This document shows positions 39,633 through 48,954 of a stretch of DNA of 64,000 bases, one piece after another. The stretch lies in NCBI GenBank assembly GCA_016212525.1, contig JACRGD010000007.1, positions 220,778 to 284,777 of the forward strand, in the 5' to 3' direction. Both the position numbers and the translations under genes were made by a program. Under the pieces are notes generated by a model, which was given only the letters and a program-made list of their open reading frames with translations, did no database searches and was not told the origin of the DNA. Numbering within the stretch: position 1 is the stretch's first letter; the number at the start of each line of letters is the position of its first letter. The stretch is from Microcaldota archaeon (GTDB lineage: Archaea > Micrarchaeota > Micrarchaeia > Anstonellales > Bilamarchaeaceae).

Positions 39633-40439
39633 TTATTCTCCTCCTTTACGTTTAGAAGTAGCTATGTAAAGCGAAGAAACTAAAACCATTACAATTAGAC
39701 CGATTATCCAGATTCCGGATGGACCGGTAATTGTAGAACCGATAAATCGCATGTTTTGAGAGAAGAAATCTGCAACTTCCTTGTCCAGATTGTCTTCGAC
39801 CTCAAAAAGAAGTGAATATTTGACAAGAACGATGTCGTTCCAGGTTAAAGAAGATGGATCGGTTGGCTTTGGATTAACATCAGTTATGACGGCGTTCTGA
39901 GGCAGCTCAAAGGTCAAAAAAACCTTGTTTTCAAGAAGTAAATTATCACCACTAGAGACAAATGAAAGAGAAGAGGGATTTAGCAAGTATCTCCTGGTTC
40001 TTGGTTTGTAGGTGTAAGTAGTAAAAAGACCAGTGCCAGGGATAGGGCGATCGGATTCATTTTCCAGAACAAGAGGAGTTACCTCATAATCTAGAATCAG
40101 TTCACCATGACAGATACCCTGAAGCGTATTGCAACGGGTTCGGGGCTGGGGACGAAGACGAAAATCCCGGATATTTACTTTTGCCAGGTTCACATGAAAT
40201 TTAATATCGTTAAGATTGGTTGAATTGTACCAGTAGGCCAGATCGTTCTTACTAATGGCACTATCATAAAGAGAGTACGAATAATTTCCCAAAACCGCGA
40301 ATTTTATACTCTCATGGACACGGGCACTTCCGTCTTCCTGAATATTATTCACAATAACATCGGCACGTTCTAGTATGAATTGTGCACTTGAGAGTGAAAT
40401 TAGAAAGAGCAATAGAGTTGCGATAAGGCCCTTATTCAT
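39633..40439 (-). CDS. Hypothetical secreted/membrane-anchored protein (DUF2207-like layout)
   Basis: 268 aa; signal peptide MNKGLIATLLLFLISLSSAQF, C-terminal TM GIWIIGLIVMVLVSSLYIATSKRKGGE. Confidence 0.65.
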   Translation of the reverse strand: MNKGLIATLLLFLISLSSAQFILERADVIVNNIQEDGSARVHESIKFAVLGNYSYSLYDSAISKNDLAYWYNSTNLNDIKFHVNLAKVNIRDFRLRPQPRTRCNTLQGICHGELILDYEVTPLVLENESDRPIPGTGLFTTYTYKPRTRRYLLNPSSLSFVSSGDNLLLENKVFLTFELPQNAVITDVNPKPTDPSSLTWNDIVLVKYSLLFEVEDNLDKEVADFFSQNMRFIGSTITGPSGIWIIGLIVMVLVSSLYIATSKRKGGE

Positions 40440-40477
40440 GAGAATTTCTCAGAATGAAAATATATAAATGAACGGGT

Positions 40478-40966
40478 TTGGATTACAAAGAAGCATATCG
40501 GCGGATGTCGAATCGCAATCCGAATGCTTTAATAAGACATTTTGACAAGCAACAATTGATAATCATGAGACAATCCATTCCATTAACCTGGAGACGAATT
40601 CCTGAACGATACAGAATACTTGGAGTCAAGTGCGACACCTGCAAGACAACGTACTTCCCAAAGAGAAATGTTTGCCCGACCTGTCGAAGAAAGGGAAAAT
40701 TAAATGAGATCAAATTCGCAGGAAAGGGAAAGGTCATATCATTTACAGAAGTTTCTGCACCGCCAGAAGGATTTGAAGATCAGACACCATATGTTTTGGC
40801 AATAATCGAACTGGACGAGGGGGCACGACTTACAGCACAGATCGTAGATGCCCGTGGAACTGACGTGAAGATAGGCTCGAAAGTTGAGAAGGTCTTTAGA
40901 AAGATTCAGAGTGAAGATCCAGAAGGACTCATTCACTACGGATTTAAGTTCAAACTTGTTGGCTAG
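40478..40966 (+). CDS. Zn-ribbon OB-fold protein (DUF35 family, HMG-CoA synthase/thiolase partner type)
   Basis: PLTWRRIPERYRILGVKCDTCKTTYFPKRNVCPTCRRKGKLNEIKFAGKGKVISFTEV; true start may be 40505 or 40565. Confidence 0.88.
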   Translation: MDYKEAYRRMSNRNPNALIRHFDKQQLIIMRQSIPLTWRRIPERYRILGVKCDTCKTTYFPKRNVCPTCRRKGKLNEIKFAGKGKVISFTEVSAPPEGFEDQTPYVLAIIELDEGARLTAQIVDARGTDVKIGSKVEKVFRKIQSEDPEGLIHYGFKFKLVG

Positions 40967-41042
40967 CCAGATTATCAGTCTTATTTTTTTATTAGTTTGA
41001 TTAGTAGCTAACGAAAATTAATCGGAGCAATTTAGATCGGGT

Positions 41043-42023
41043 TCATGTTGCTCTCTCAAACCGGGCACAAACGGCAAAGGGTTTTTCAACTCCCTCGGAC
41101 ATTTTACCATAATCAAAACCAGAAGTTAGAACAAAACGTTTATCTACAAAAGAAACAAGGTCTCGATACTCAAGAATCTTTGGTCTGCGCTCTAGTACGG
41201 GTGCCGCGGCCTCACTAGTCAAAACAAATTGCCTCAGAAGATCTTCAAGGTAGTTAATTGCAAACGGCCTCGATAGTTCACCTGCTGCAGATCTTTGCAA
41301 GAACATTACGGCCAAATGTGCATTTGATCTTCTGCTCCCGTCAGGCACTATTTCATTAGTCCCATTAGAACAGACCACTCTAGGATCATAATTCGGACGT
41401 TTGTTTGGATTATCATATATTCGTACTATTCCTTTATCTAAACGCTCTGCTGCCTCGAGCAAATTTCCAGCATCTTCTGCACTAAGGTTCTTTAGTATGT
41501 CAATAATTAGTTCTATCATTTCTCCGCATCTTGCAAGGTCTACGACAATTGGTGAGTGATTAGAGTGGCAAATCAGAAGAATCTCTTCTCCAGGTAAAAG
41601 TTGATTGGCTGCTTGTGCGGTGGACCTGCCAATATCAGTGTATTCTATTGAAAATGGATAAATGAGCATTGTCCTACCATTATTCCTATCAAATAACCCT
41701 CCCGGAAGGGACTCTTCCATATCGCCTTGAAAAAAAGGGCAAAATACTTCAAACTCTCCCATTTCTCTTATATCAAGTACGCTCGCAGTTAGACCCACTC
41801 TAAAAAGATGAGATCTTAATGCCCCTCTAAATCCCCCTACGATTCCTACGTGTCCGACAGAAGCCGAAATGAGACCCTTCACTTTTTCCATCAGAACCGG
41901 GTGAGCCGAATAGGGAAAAACTGAATCTGCTCCTTCAAGAGGGAGAAGCTGCCAGGCTGCCTTAGCGCTTGCGGGCAACGGGGGTTTTGAGTTTCTCGAA
42001 TGAATTGTGTGAACTAAAGACAT
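41043..42023 (-). CDS. Hypothetical protein
   Basis: 326 aa; Gly-rich VGHVGIVGGFRGALRSHLFRVGLTASVLDIRE hints at a Rossmann-like segment; no firm family. Confidence 0.55.
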   Translation of the reverse strand: MSLVHTIHSRNSKPPLPASAKAAWQLLPLEGADSVFPYSAHPVLMEKVKGLISASVGHVGIVGGFRGALRSHLFRVGLTASVLDIREMGEFEVFCPFFQGDMEESLPGGLFDRNNGRTMLIYPFSIEYTDIGRSTAQAANQLLPGEEILLICHSNHSPIVVDLARCGEMIELIIDILKNLSAEDAGNLLEAAERLDKGIVRIYDNPNKRPNYDPRVVCSNGTNEIVPDGSRRSNAHLAVMFLQRSAAGELSRPFAINYLEDLLRQFVLTSEAAAPVLERRPKILEYRDLVSFVDKRFVLTSGFDYGKMSEGVEKPFAVCARFERAT

Positions 42024-42099
42024 ATGTATATAGTTAATCCACAGTTAAACATAAAATACAATCTGTCAGCGGGTGACTTTTACCTAATATAGAGACAGA

Positions 42100-42477
42100 T
42101 CAAATCTTCTTTTCTTTTACCCATTCAAAACTTTCAAAACCCTTAGCGAGAAATATTTTTTCTTCTTTTATTTTTATCTCAAATTCGTAAACTGGGAGCA
42201 TCAATTCTTCTTCGTTCCAGACTATCAAGCGAGTACCCGTCTCGCGGGTGGTCAAAACGTCTCCAGAAAGTCCAGTCTGTGCGTGCAAACCACTAAGAAT
42301 TTGATTTATCGGCTCGCTCCGATTGCTCGGAAGGACAAATGGCAGATCACAAACGAGTTTGGAGGAAACTTTCCTGCATAGCGTCAGGATCTTTCCATCT
42401 TTATTAGTAACCTTGGCAACAAGAACGGCCCTGGGTCGATTGCTCGTATACCATTGATCGCGATCCATAATGAGCAC
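42100..42477 (-). CDS. Degenerate Nudix-fold protein (paralog of 42478-42915)
   Basis: 125 aa (GTG start, or ATG 42468); LPFVLPSNRSEPINQILSGLHAQTGL occupies the Nudix-box position without catalytic RExxEE. Confidence 0.6.
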   Translation of the reverse strand: MLIMDRDQWYTSNRPRAVLVAKVTNKDGKILTLCRKVSSKLVCDLPFVLPSNRSEPINQILSGLHAQTGLSGDVLTTRETGTRLIVWNEEELMLPVYEFEIKIKEEKIFLAKGFESFEWVKEKKI

Positions 42478-42915
42478 CTATTTTTTTACATAAGGAGGCG
42501 GAGCTGGTCGAATTAACCATTCGCAGTTTTTAGTTAGCTTTTCCCGCTTTGCATCATCGAGAGTTAACCACTTGAATCCGGCAAATTCAGGCGCGGGCTT
42601 TGCAAAGCGCTCGCGTGCTGTGATCTTAAAGACAAGAACCGGCACAAATGCCTTACGTCTTTTTGTCCCGACATTATAGCGGGACTCGTAAATAGGCTCG
42701 TGAACTTGGGCATCGATTCCGGTTTGTCTAACAAACTCACTAGAGATTTCTGCAAAAGGACTTCGACCAGATGGAACCAAAATACAGGGTAACTCAAGAC
42801 GCTCGAATCCCATATGATCTCGACGAATGAGAAAGAGATAACGATTTCCATCTTCCAGTGCTCCGACGGCAAGGGCCTTTGGAACTGCAGTAAAAGTTGG
42901 AACTCGGCGTCTCAT
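42478..42915 (-). CDS. Degenerate Nudix-fold protein
   Basis: ORF 42478-42942, likely start 42915 (MRRRVPTF); LPCILVPSGRSPFAEISSEFVRQTGI at the Nudix-box position, followed by FVPVLVFKI...FAGFKWLTLDDA as in Nudix folds. Confidence 0.65.
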   Translation of the reverse strand: MRRRVPTFTAVPKALAVGALEDGNRYLFLIRRDHMGFERLELPCILVPSGRSPFAEISSEFVRQTGIDAQVHEPIYESRYNVGTKRRKAFVPVLVFKITARERFAKPAPEFAGFKWLTLDDAKREKLTKNCEWLIRPAPPPYVKK

Positions 42916-42946
42916 ATTCTTACCTCCCAAAGAGAAAAACAATCAG

Positions 42947-43228
42947 CTAATCGAGCCATTTGTATCCCTTGCTCCGATGGAGAATTGAAGTTATTTTCAC
43001 CTCAGATGTCCCTATATGATAAATGGCACGGTAATCACCCACCCTTACACGATAAAGAGGCGGATCGAAACTACCTTCGAGTTTCTTTATATCCGCACCA
43101 CTTCTCGATTGATAGGGATCTTTAGTTAACTGCTCAAATGCATTCTTGAATCGCTTCTGAGTTTGGTTATCCAGATTGTAGAAGTCTTTTCGTGCAGACT
43201 CGGAAATAAGTATAGACCAGAGAGTCAT
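42947..43228 (-). CDS. RelE/ParE-family toxin
   Basis: 93 aa; SILISESARKDFYNLDNQTQKRFKNAFEQLTKDPYQSR...KKLEGSFDPPLYRVRVGDYRAIYHI. Confidence 0.92.
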   Translation of the reverse strand: MTLWSILISESARKDFYNLDNQTQKRFKNAFEQLTKDPYQSRSGADIKKLEGSFDPPLYRVRVGDYRAIYHIGTSEVKITSILHRSKGYKWLD

Positions 43229-43407
43229 AAGGTGTCAACAGAGTGAAATTTTTCATTCTGTAAAATCCATTTTTGTTGTTCTAAAAATCCATGATAACGA
43301 GCGATCTCCATCAGGTTCTTCAGTATATCTTCATAGGTAGAACCTTTGGTTCCAAACTGCTTGAGCAGTTCGCGCGTCTCAGAGGTTATGGAAATAGTAG
43401 TATTCAT
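43225..43407 (-). CDS. Antitoxin of RelE-type toxin (small archaeal RelB-like)
   Basis: 60 aa, stop overlaps toxin start by 4 nt; MNTTISITSETRELLKQFGTKGSTYEDILKNLMEIA (ribbon-helix-helix-like N-terminus). Confidence 0.8.
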   Translation of the reverse strand: MNTTISITSETRELLKQFGTKGSTYEDILKNLMEIARYHGFLEQQKWILQNEKFHSVDTL

Positions 43408-43460
43408 ATAATCACATATAATAGAATATAATAGTCATATTTAATTATTTAATCCTTTCG

Positions 43461-43880
43461 TTAAGACAATTTTCTTAGAGCTTCCAACGCAGCATCTTTC
43501 TTTTCAAAAGGAACAAACAAATGATCGTGAAAATATCCGCTAAAGGCATTAACAACGATTTCCTTTGCTGCAAGTGCACCCGTAACTTTGGAAAAAAGAC
43601 CGACAGACATCATATCTGAATTCACATTAAGAGTTAGTTTGGCAAATGGACCTGCAACCTGCTTGAGCGAATATGGCTCGACAATCGATTTAAGTGGTTC
43701 ATAAAAAACAATTGTCATGCCCTCATTTTCTCTAAACACACAGACAATATATTGCATATAGTTGGCAAGAGTAAAGAGTGCATCCTGATTCACAGTTGCA
43801 AAATAATACTTCTGCGAATCGAGCTTGGGATCGAGATTTTTCAGGATTTCAGAAAGATTTGAAACGGGCATAGGAAACAT
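43461..43880 (-). CDS. ACT-domain protein
   Basis: 139 aa; KYYFATVNQD, FAKLTLNVNSDMMSVGLFSKVTGALAAKEIVVNAFSGYFHDHLFVPFEKKDAALEAL. Confidence 0.85.
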   Translation of the reverse strand: MFPMPVSNLSEILKNLDPKLDSQKYYFATVNQDALFTLANYMQYIVCVFRENEGMTIVFYEPLKSIVEPYSLKQVAGPFAKLTLNVNSDMMSVGLFSKVTGALAAKEIVVNAFSGYFHDHLFVPFEKKDAALEALRKLS

Positions 43881-43892
43881 CTCATAAAGGAA

Positions 43893-46307
43893 TTAGAAAA
43901 AACTATCGAGGCTCTGCTGCTTTCCGCCAACCTTTAGGCTATATTCATCATAACCCAGTTCTTTCATGATTTTCATGACCGCAGGCATCAACTGATTATC
44001 GAGATAGTAATCGACATCATAATCTTTGGCCATCTCAAGGGGAACTGCCTTATCGGAAATCGTTTTTCCGCTCTTTCCGATGACATATGAAATAATAGTT
44101 CCCTTAGTTACTACTGTTCCGGTTGCTGCAAGTTTCTTTGCCGCAGTTGTTTCTGGACTTATTATATCATAGCCGGCAAGATCTTTGGTTATCTGGGTGC
44201 TAATTGCAAGCCTCTCAAGAGGAACTTTTCCGCTGCGCAACTCGTTAATAGTATCTTTAATTATTTTTGCAGCCTTCTCCTTACTACCTTCCTTGAGAAT
44301 TGCCTCGAGGACCTTTAGCTGAGTTTCTTTTGCAACTGCAGACCAATCGCGCCGAACCAATTCGAAACCACGGATCTTGGTCCTGCCGTCTTCACCTAAA
44401 AGAGCGTATTTTTTCTTTGCACCAGTACCATCATCGTCGGAATTTTTTTTGCTTACAAACACGCCCCGAGGATAGAAACCTTCGAGTTCCAGCTCCATCT
44501 TATCGGGAAGGTGATCGTTCACATCATTCATGAATTTGATGACATCGTCCTTATTTTTGTAGATGAGAAAAACCGAATCGGTGTCTGCATAGAGCACCTG
44601 GAAACCAGACGCCTCCGCCCGGGCGATTGTTTCGGCAATATGCATTCTGCCCCAGGCAGTAACGCTCTCGGCACACGGCCGAGAATACCAACGGGATCGG
44701 GCATAACCAAGATAACCGTAGAAAGAGTTTGCAAGAATTTTAAGGGCGTGAGATCGAGCGCTTAGACGTGTGTAAAGGTCAGTGGATTTATCGACAGTCT
44801 TAAGTTCATCTTTGATTTTTCCTCGCATCTCGACTAGGTAATCGAGCACATGGGGAACAAGACCCTTTTCCTTCTTTGAGAATTTGGCATCAGTTGGAGA
44901 TTTGAAATATTCACTTTCAGTTGAAGCATCAGCTGGATCGCTAAGAAGTGTCCCTGGATCTATATTATATGAGATTATAATCGAGGGATACAGACCACGA
45001 AAATCCAGAACTGCCATATTTTCGTAAATTCCAGGCTCGGGCAATTTGACAAACGCACCCTGAATCGGAGCTTCGAGCCGCTCACTAATCGTGTCGCCTC
45101 CGGGCTTAGAGGGAATCAATTGATTCCAATCGGATGCATTGTACATCAGCAGGTTTTCGACCAGTTGCCCACTTGTCGAGAGAGTAGTTTCATAGAGAGG
45201 CATTTTTGCAACGCTCGAAAGCTCGGCCTGAATCGGAACAAACCGTTTGCCTAGTTCCAGCGTCAGATCAGAATCGATAAGCGAATATTCACAAAGCAAA
45301 TCGATGTCATTGCTGTCCCAGATTTTCCAGATCTCATCCTTTTTCATTTTGACTTTTTTGCGCTTAAGTACGTCCTCGGAAACCGAATCCAGAGACATGC
45401 TCTGTGCTTTTATCAGACCGATGAAGGAAAAGAACTTGACTATAGGAAACAGGTCCACGTGGATTCGGCCATCTAACCGCATGCCCTTTATGTTGCCCTT
45501 ATTGACGAACTTGATTGATTTGCCAAATCTACCCATGTTGAAATTTGCATTTGTTTTCTGAGCCCGCATCTTAAGATAAGGCAGATCGAAATTCGAGGAG
45601 TTATAACCCAAAAGTAAATCTGGATTTTCCTTCTTTATAGCAGTAGTGAGCGCCTCGAGCATTTCCTTTTCAGTTTTGACTACCTGAACGAAATCTTTGG
45701 AGCAGGGTTTGTAGGTTATAACTCCCTTGGAGTTTTCTCCTACATAACTAATCATGACTGCCGGATCTTTCTCTTCATTAGGAATACCGGTTGGATTGTA
45801 AGTTTCAATGTCGAAAGACATCAAAGAGAGGGTCGGATCACCAGTAGTCACAGACAGTATCTTCTTTATTTCACGGCCCTCACGTTCATAGTGAATTACA
45901 TGAAGCGGAGTTAATTGCATATCGAAAACAAAACGACGTGCAAATGGAATGTTATATTCGAAGCAGGTAAAGCCGATTTTGGACTTTATGATTGGAACAT
46001 CGGAGGGCTGCTCGCAATAAAGCTTAATGAGGGATTTTTTCTTAAGACCAACTTTCTTTTCGATCATCTCTGCACGTTTTGGCTTTGAGATCGAACCATC
46101 TTTGCGAATTCCGGTTAGAGCAAGTAAGTTTGGTATGTCAGATTCAGCCGCATCAACCAGGAAATAAGGATCGTGCTGAATGTAAAGACGAACTGTTTTT
46201 TTGCCCTTTACTACAAGAGTTATGTAAGTTTTACCTCCCTTAACGGTGTAGCCGGCATCGAGAAAATAGGCTTTTTTAACCTTGAGAGTTTGAGAATTAG
46301 CAGACAT
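43893..46307 (-). CDS. polB: Family B DNA polymerase
   Basis: 804 aa; SFDIETYNP (Exo I), DFRGLYPSIIISYNIDPGTL, KILANSFYGYLGY, YADTDS; C-terminal PIP-like QQSLDSFF. Confidence 0.97.
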   Translation of the reverse strand: MSANSQTLKVKKAYFLDAGYTVKGGKTYITLVVKGKKTVRLYIQHDPYFLVDAAESDIPNLLALTGIRKDGSISKPKRAEMIEKKVGLKKKSLIKLYCEQPSDVPIIKSKIGFTCFEYNIPFARRFVFDMQLTPLHVIHYEREGREIKKILSVTTGDPTLSLMSFDIETYNPTGIPNEEKDPAVMISYVGENSKGVITYKPCSKDFVQVVKTEKEMLEALTTAIKKENPDLLLGYNSSNFDLPYLKMRAQKTNANFNMGRFGKSIKFVNKGNIKGMRLDGRIHVDLFPIVKFFSFIGLIKAQSMSLDSVSEDVLKRKKVKMKKDEIWKIWDSNDIDLLCEYSLIDSDLTLELGKRFVPIQAELSSVAKMPLYETTLSTSGQLVENLLMYNASDWNQLIPSKPGGDTISERLEAPIQGAFVKLPEPGIYENMAVLDFRGLYPSIIISYNIDPGTLLSDPADASTESEYFKSPTDAKFSKKEKGLVPHVLDYLVEMRGKIKDELKTVDKSTDLYTRLSARSHALKILANSFYGYLGYARSRWYSRPCAESVTAWGRMHIAETIARAEASGFQVLYADTDSVFLIYKNKDDVIKFMNDVNDHLPDKMELELEGFYPRGVFVSKKNSDDDGTGAKKKYALLGEDGRTKIRGFELVRRDWSAVAKETQLKVLEAILKEGSKEKAAKIIKDTINELRSGKVPLERLAISTQITKDLAGYDIISPETTAAKKLAATGTVVTKGTIISYVIGKSGKTISDKAVPLEMAKDYDVDYYLDNQLMPAVMKIMKELGYDEYSLKVGGKQQSLDSFF

Positions 46308-46348
46308 ATATGGATATTAGAATGGAAGAATAAAAAAAGAGAGCCGGA

Positions 46349-47197
46349 TCAAAACGAATTCGAAATTACAGCATCCCGATAGTGCAAACCTGGAGAAAGA
46401 TATGTTTCCACACGCTCCTCAAAAAACGGAGGGGGGATCAGGTGCACATTTGAAAAAGCACTACGGGCATTTGCCCAAACATGCGGCTCAAAAATAGAAA
46501 TAAGAGACTCCAAAAGAGACCGATCGAGAGAGATGACCCCTGCCAAGACAGCAGATTCCAAAAGAGCAAGTGACTGAGAAGTGAACGAAAAACATGATGG
46601 GTCATCAGAACCAGGCCAATTTCCTAGAACCTCGACATGACGATCCAGAGCAGCTAGATAGGACCCGGATACGATCAGATGATTGAATGGTTTGAATTGA
46701 TAGTTTAACAAAGCACGAACCAGATCATATGGAGAATAAATTGTATCACAAAATTCAGCAACACGGCAAGTTTCGTTGACGATAGCAAGTGCAGAAGGAG
46801 CTAAAGTAGGAGATAAGTAATCATCAGAGAAAAGTGAATCAAAGCGCCGTTGCTGGTCGGGTGAAAGCGAGGCACCAGAAAAAAAGAAGCGCCATGCATC
46901 GGGAATGGCACCAGTCCGAAAGTAAAAATCAAGACAGGTAAGAAGGTGAGAAAATACATCTTCTGGAAGCTTGCGCTTTAATCTAAGGGCATATGCAATA
47001 GTCGTAGGATTGCCAAAAGAAGCAAGACGAAAGAATGAAAGCCGATCCAGAGGCGAAACTAAAACTCCAGAGCCCGAACCAAGAGTAGAGAGGTCGAGCT
47101 GGGGATTGTAACGAGCAGTTCCCCTAAAGAGACATTTAGTCTCGCGTACCCTTGACACAAACTGATAGAGTTCAGGTTTGGTAGCAAGAAAAGACAT
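46349..47197 (-). CDS. Hypothetical protein
   Basis: 282 aa ORF, alpha-helical-looking, no recognised family. Confidence 0.55.
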   Translation of the reverse strand: MSFLATKPELYQFVSRVRETKCLFRGTARYNPQLDLSTLGSGSGVLVSPLDRLSFFRLASFGNPTTIAYALRLKRKLPEDVFSHLLTCLDFYFRTGAIPDAWRFFFSGASLSPDQQRRFDSLFSDDYLSPTLAPSALAIVNETCRVAEFCDTIYSPYDLVRALLNYQFKPFNHLIVSGSYLAALDRHVEVLGNWPGSDDPSCFSFTSQSLALLESAVLAGVISLDRSLLESLISIFEPHVWANARSAFSNVHLIPPPFFEERVETYLSPGLHYRDAVISNSF

Positions 47198-47357
47198 ACT
47201 GCAAAATCAATCGTTTACAACATTAATAAACATTTGTAATTTACGGGAATTGATGTCTATTCTTTTTATAGACAGAATGTACAGATGAGGAAGACAGAGA
47301 TACTAGCCATTTGAAAAAAGACGCTAGAAATAAAAACATCAGCGATAGATTAAGATC

Positions 47358-48038
47358 ATGAAAATTGTACTCTCAGTTGGCGGAAGCATGATCAACCCGG
47401 ACGGAAAACCGGATGTCACATTTCTTAGGGAAATAACAAAGATAATAAAGGAATCAAAACATGAATTTGGAATTCTCTGTGGCGGCGGAATCGTGGCACG
47501 CGCATACGCGAATGCAGCACGGGAACTTGGCGCTAGCGAGTACGATTCGGACAATATAGCTATCATCTCCACCAAGCAAAACGCAGCGATCCTGGTAGCT
47601 GCCCTGCTCAACGGAGGAGTCGAGGTCGAGAACAAAGTCTTTGACAATTTCGATGATGCAAAGCGAACGGGCAAAAAAGTAGTTGTTATGGGCGGAACGA
47701 TACCCGGAATAACTACGGATACAGACGCAGTTCTTCTGGCCGAATCCATGGGAGCCAAAAGATTACTTAACTTGAGCAACGTCGATGCGATTTATGACTC
47801 AGATCCTCGTAAAAACCCCAAAGCCAAGCGATTTTCGAAGATGACTTACGAGGAACTTATAAGCCTTGCAACAGCCAGCGACAAGAGAATGGCCGGAACC
47901 AATTTCGTTTTCGACTTGCTCGCATGCAAACTAATCGCACGATCCAAGATCGAGACGCACTTTGTCGCTGGAAAAGACCTAAATGGGATAAAGGCAGCGA
48001 TAGAAGGCAAAACACACGAGGGAACGGTAGTAAAATAG
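47358..48038 (+). CDS. pyrH: UMP kinase (archaeal type)
   Basis: 226 aa; MKIVLSVGGSMINPDGKPD, CGGGIVARAYANAARELG, GGTIPGITTDTDAVLLAE, NLSNVDAIYDSDPRKNPKAKRF. Confidence 0.95.
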   Translation: MKIVLSVGGSMINPDGKPDVTFLREITKIIKESKHEFGILCGGGIVARAYANAARELGASEYDSDNIAIISTKQNAAILVAALLNGGVEVENKVFDNFDDAKRTGKKVVVMGGTIPGITTDTDAVLLAESMGAKRLLNLSNVDAIYDSDPRKNPKAKRFSKMTYEELISLATASDKRMAGTNFVFDLLACKLIARSKIETHFVAGKDLNGIKAAIEGKTHEGTVVK

Positions 48039-48097
48039 AACAGGAAAATAGGCCATTGAAATAAGAAGAAAGTAAGATAAATAAATTAAGAAAAGAA

Positions 48098-48811
48098 TTA
48101 GCCCTTGAGATATTTGGTGATCTCCTTGTCGGAAAGGGACACCGATTTCTTTGTTTTTGAGCTGATATACGAGATTTCTATATTTTCAGCTGAGATTTTC
48201 TCTTCGTGAGAGCCTTTTATCGCATCGATAGCGAGTTTGATCGCATCTTCGACAGTTATTGTGTCCTTGTAGCTCTTCTCGAGTATCTCATCAACTTCTT
48301 TCTTGTTTGCACCAATTGAATCTGCCTTAAATGCAGTCATTGCACCGCTTGGCTCGGCTTCAAAGAGCTTTGGACCAGTCGAATCGACACCGGCAATAAG
48401 AAGAGAAACACCAAATGGTCGGATTCCGCCATATTGGGTGTAGACCTGCATAGTGTCGCAGACGCTTCGCGCGATCAGATCGACATCCGGAGGCTCATTG
48501 TAAGTAATCCTGTGCTTTTGAGCATCGACACGGGCGCCATCAACCAGTCTTCGTGCATCGGCAATAAGACCACTTGCAGTTACTGCAATGTGAGAATCGA
48601 CCTGGAAAATTTTCTTAAGAGAAGAGGGAACAACCAGCTTCGAATGAATAGACTTATAGGCAACTAGGGCCACACCATCTTTAGCGCAGATACCGATGGC
48701 AGTTGCGCCTCTCTTGACTGCTTCCTTGGCATACTCCACCTGGAAAAGTCTTCCATCTGGAGAGAAAACAGTAATTGCTCGATCGTATGCTTGGGGGGAT
48801 ACTCCGTACAT
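48098..48811 (-). CDS. psmA: Proteasome alpha subunit
   Basis: 237 aa; YDRAITVFSPDGRLFQVEYAKEAVKRGATAIGI, RPFGVSLLIAGVD. Confidence 0.97.
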   Translation of the reverse strand: MYGVSPQAYDRAITVFSPDGRLFQVEYAKEAVKRGATAIGICAKDGVALVAYKSIHSKLVVPSSLKKIFQVDSHIAVTASGLIADARRLVDGARVDAQKHRITYNEPPDVDLIARSVCDTMQVYTQYGGIRPFGVSLLIAGVDSTGPKLFEAEPSGAMTAFKADSIGANKKEVDEILEKSYKDTITVEDAIKLAIDAIKGSHEEKISAENIEISYISSKTKKSVSLSDKEITKYLKG

Positions 48812-48954
48812 TAAATTTCACCTCGATAATTAAGAATAGATTTTGTTGTTATTTGAAATTACACGAGGGAATTTATAAAGGCGATGGAAGAAGAGAGGAC
48901 GAAGTGGGATGAAAAAGGAAACGATAAAAAAGATAAGATAAAATAAAAAATAAG

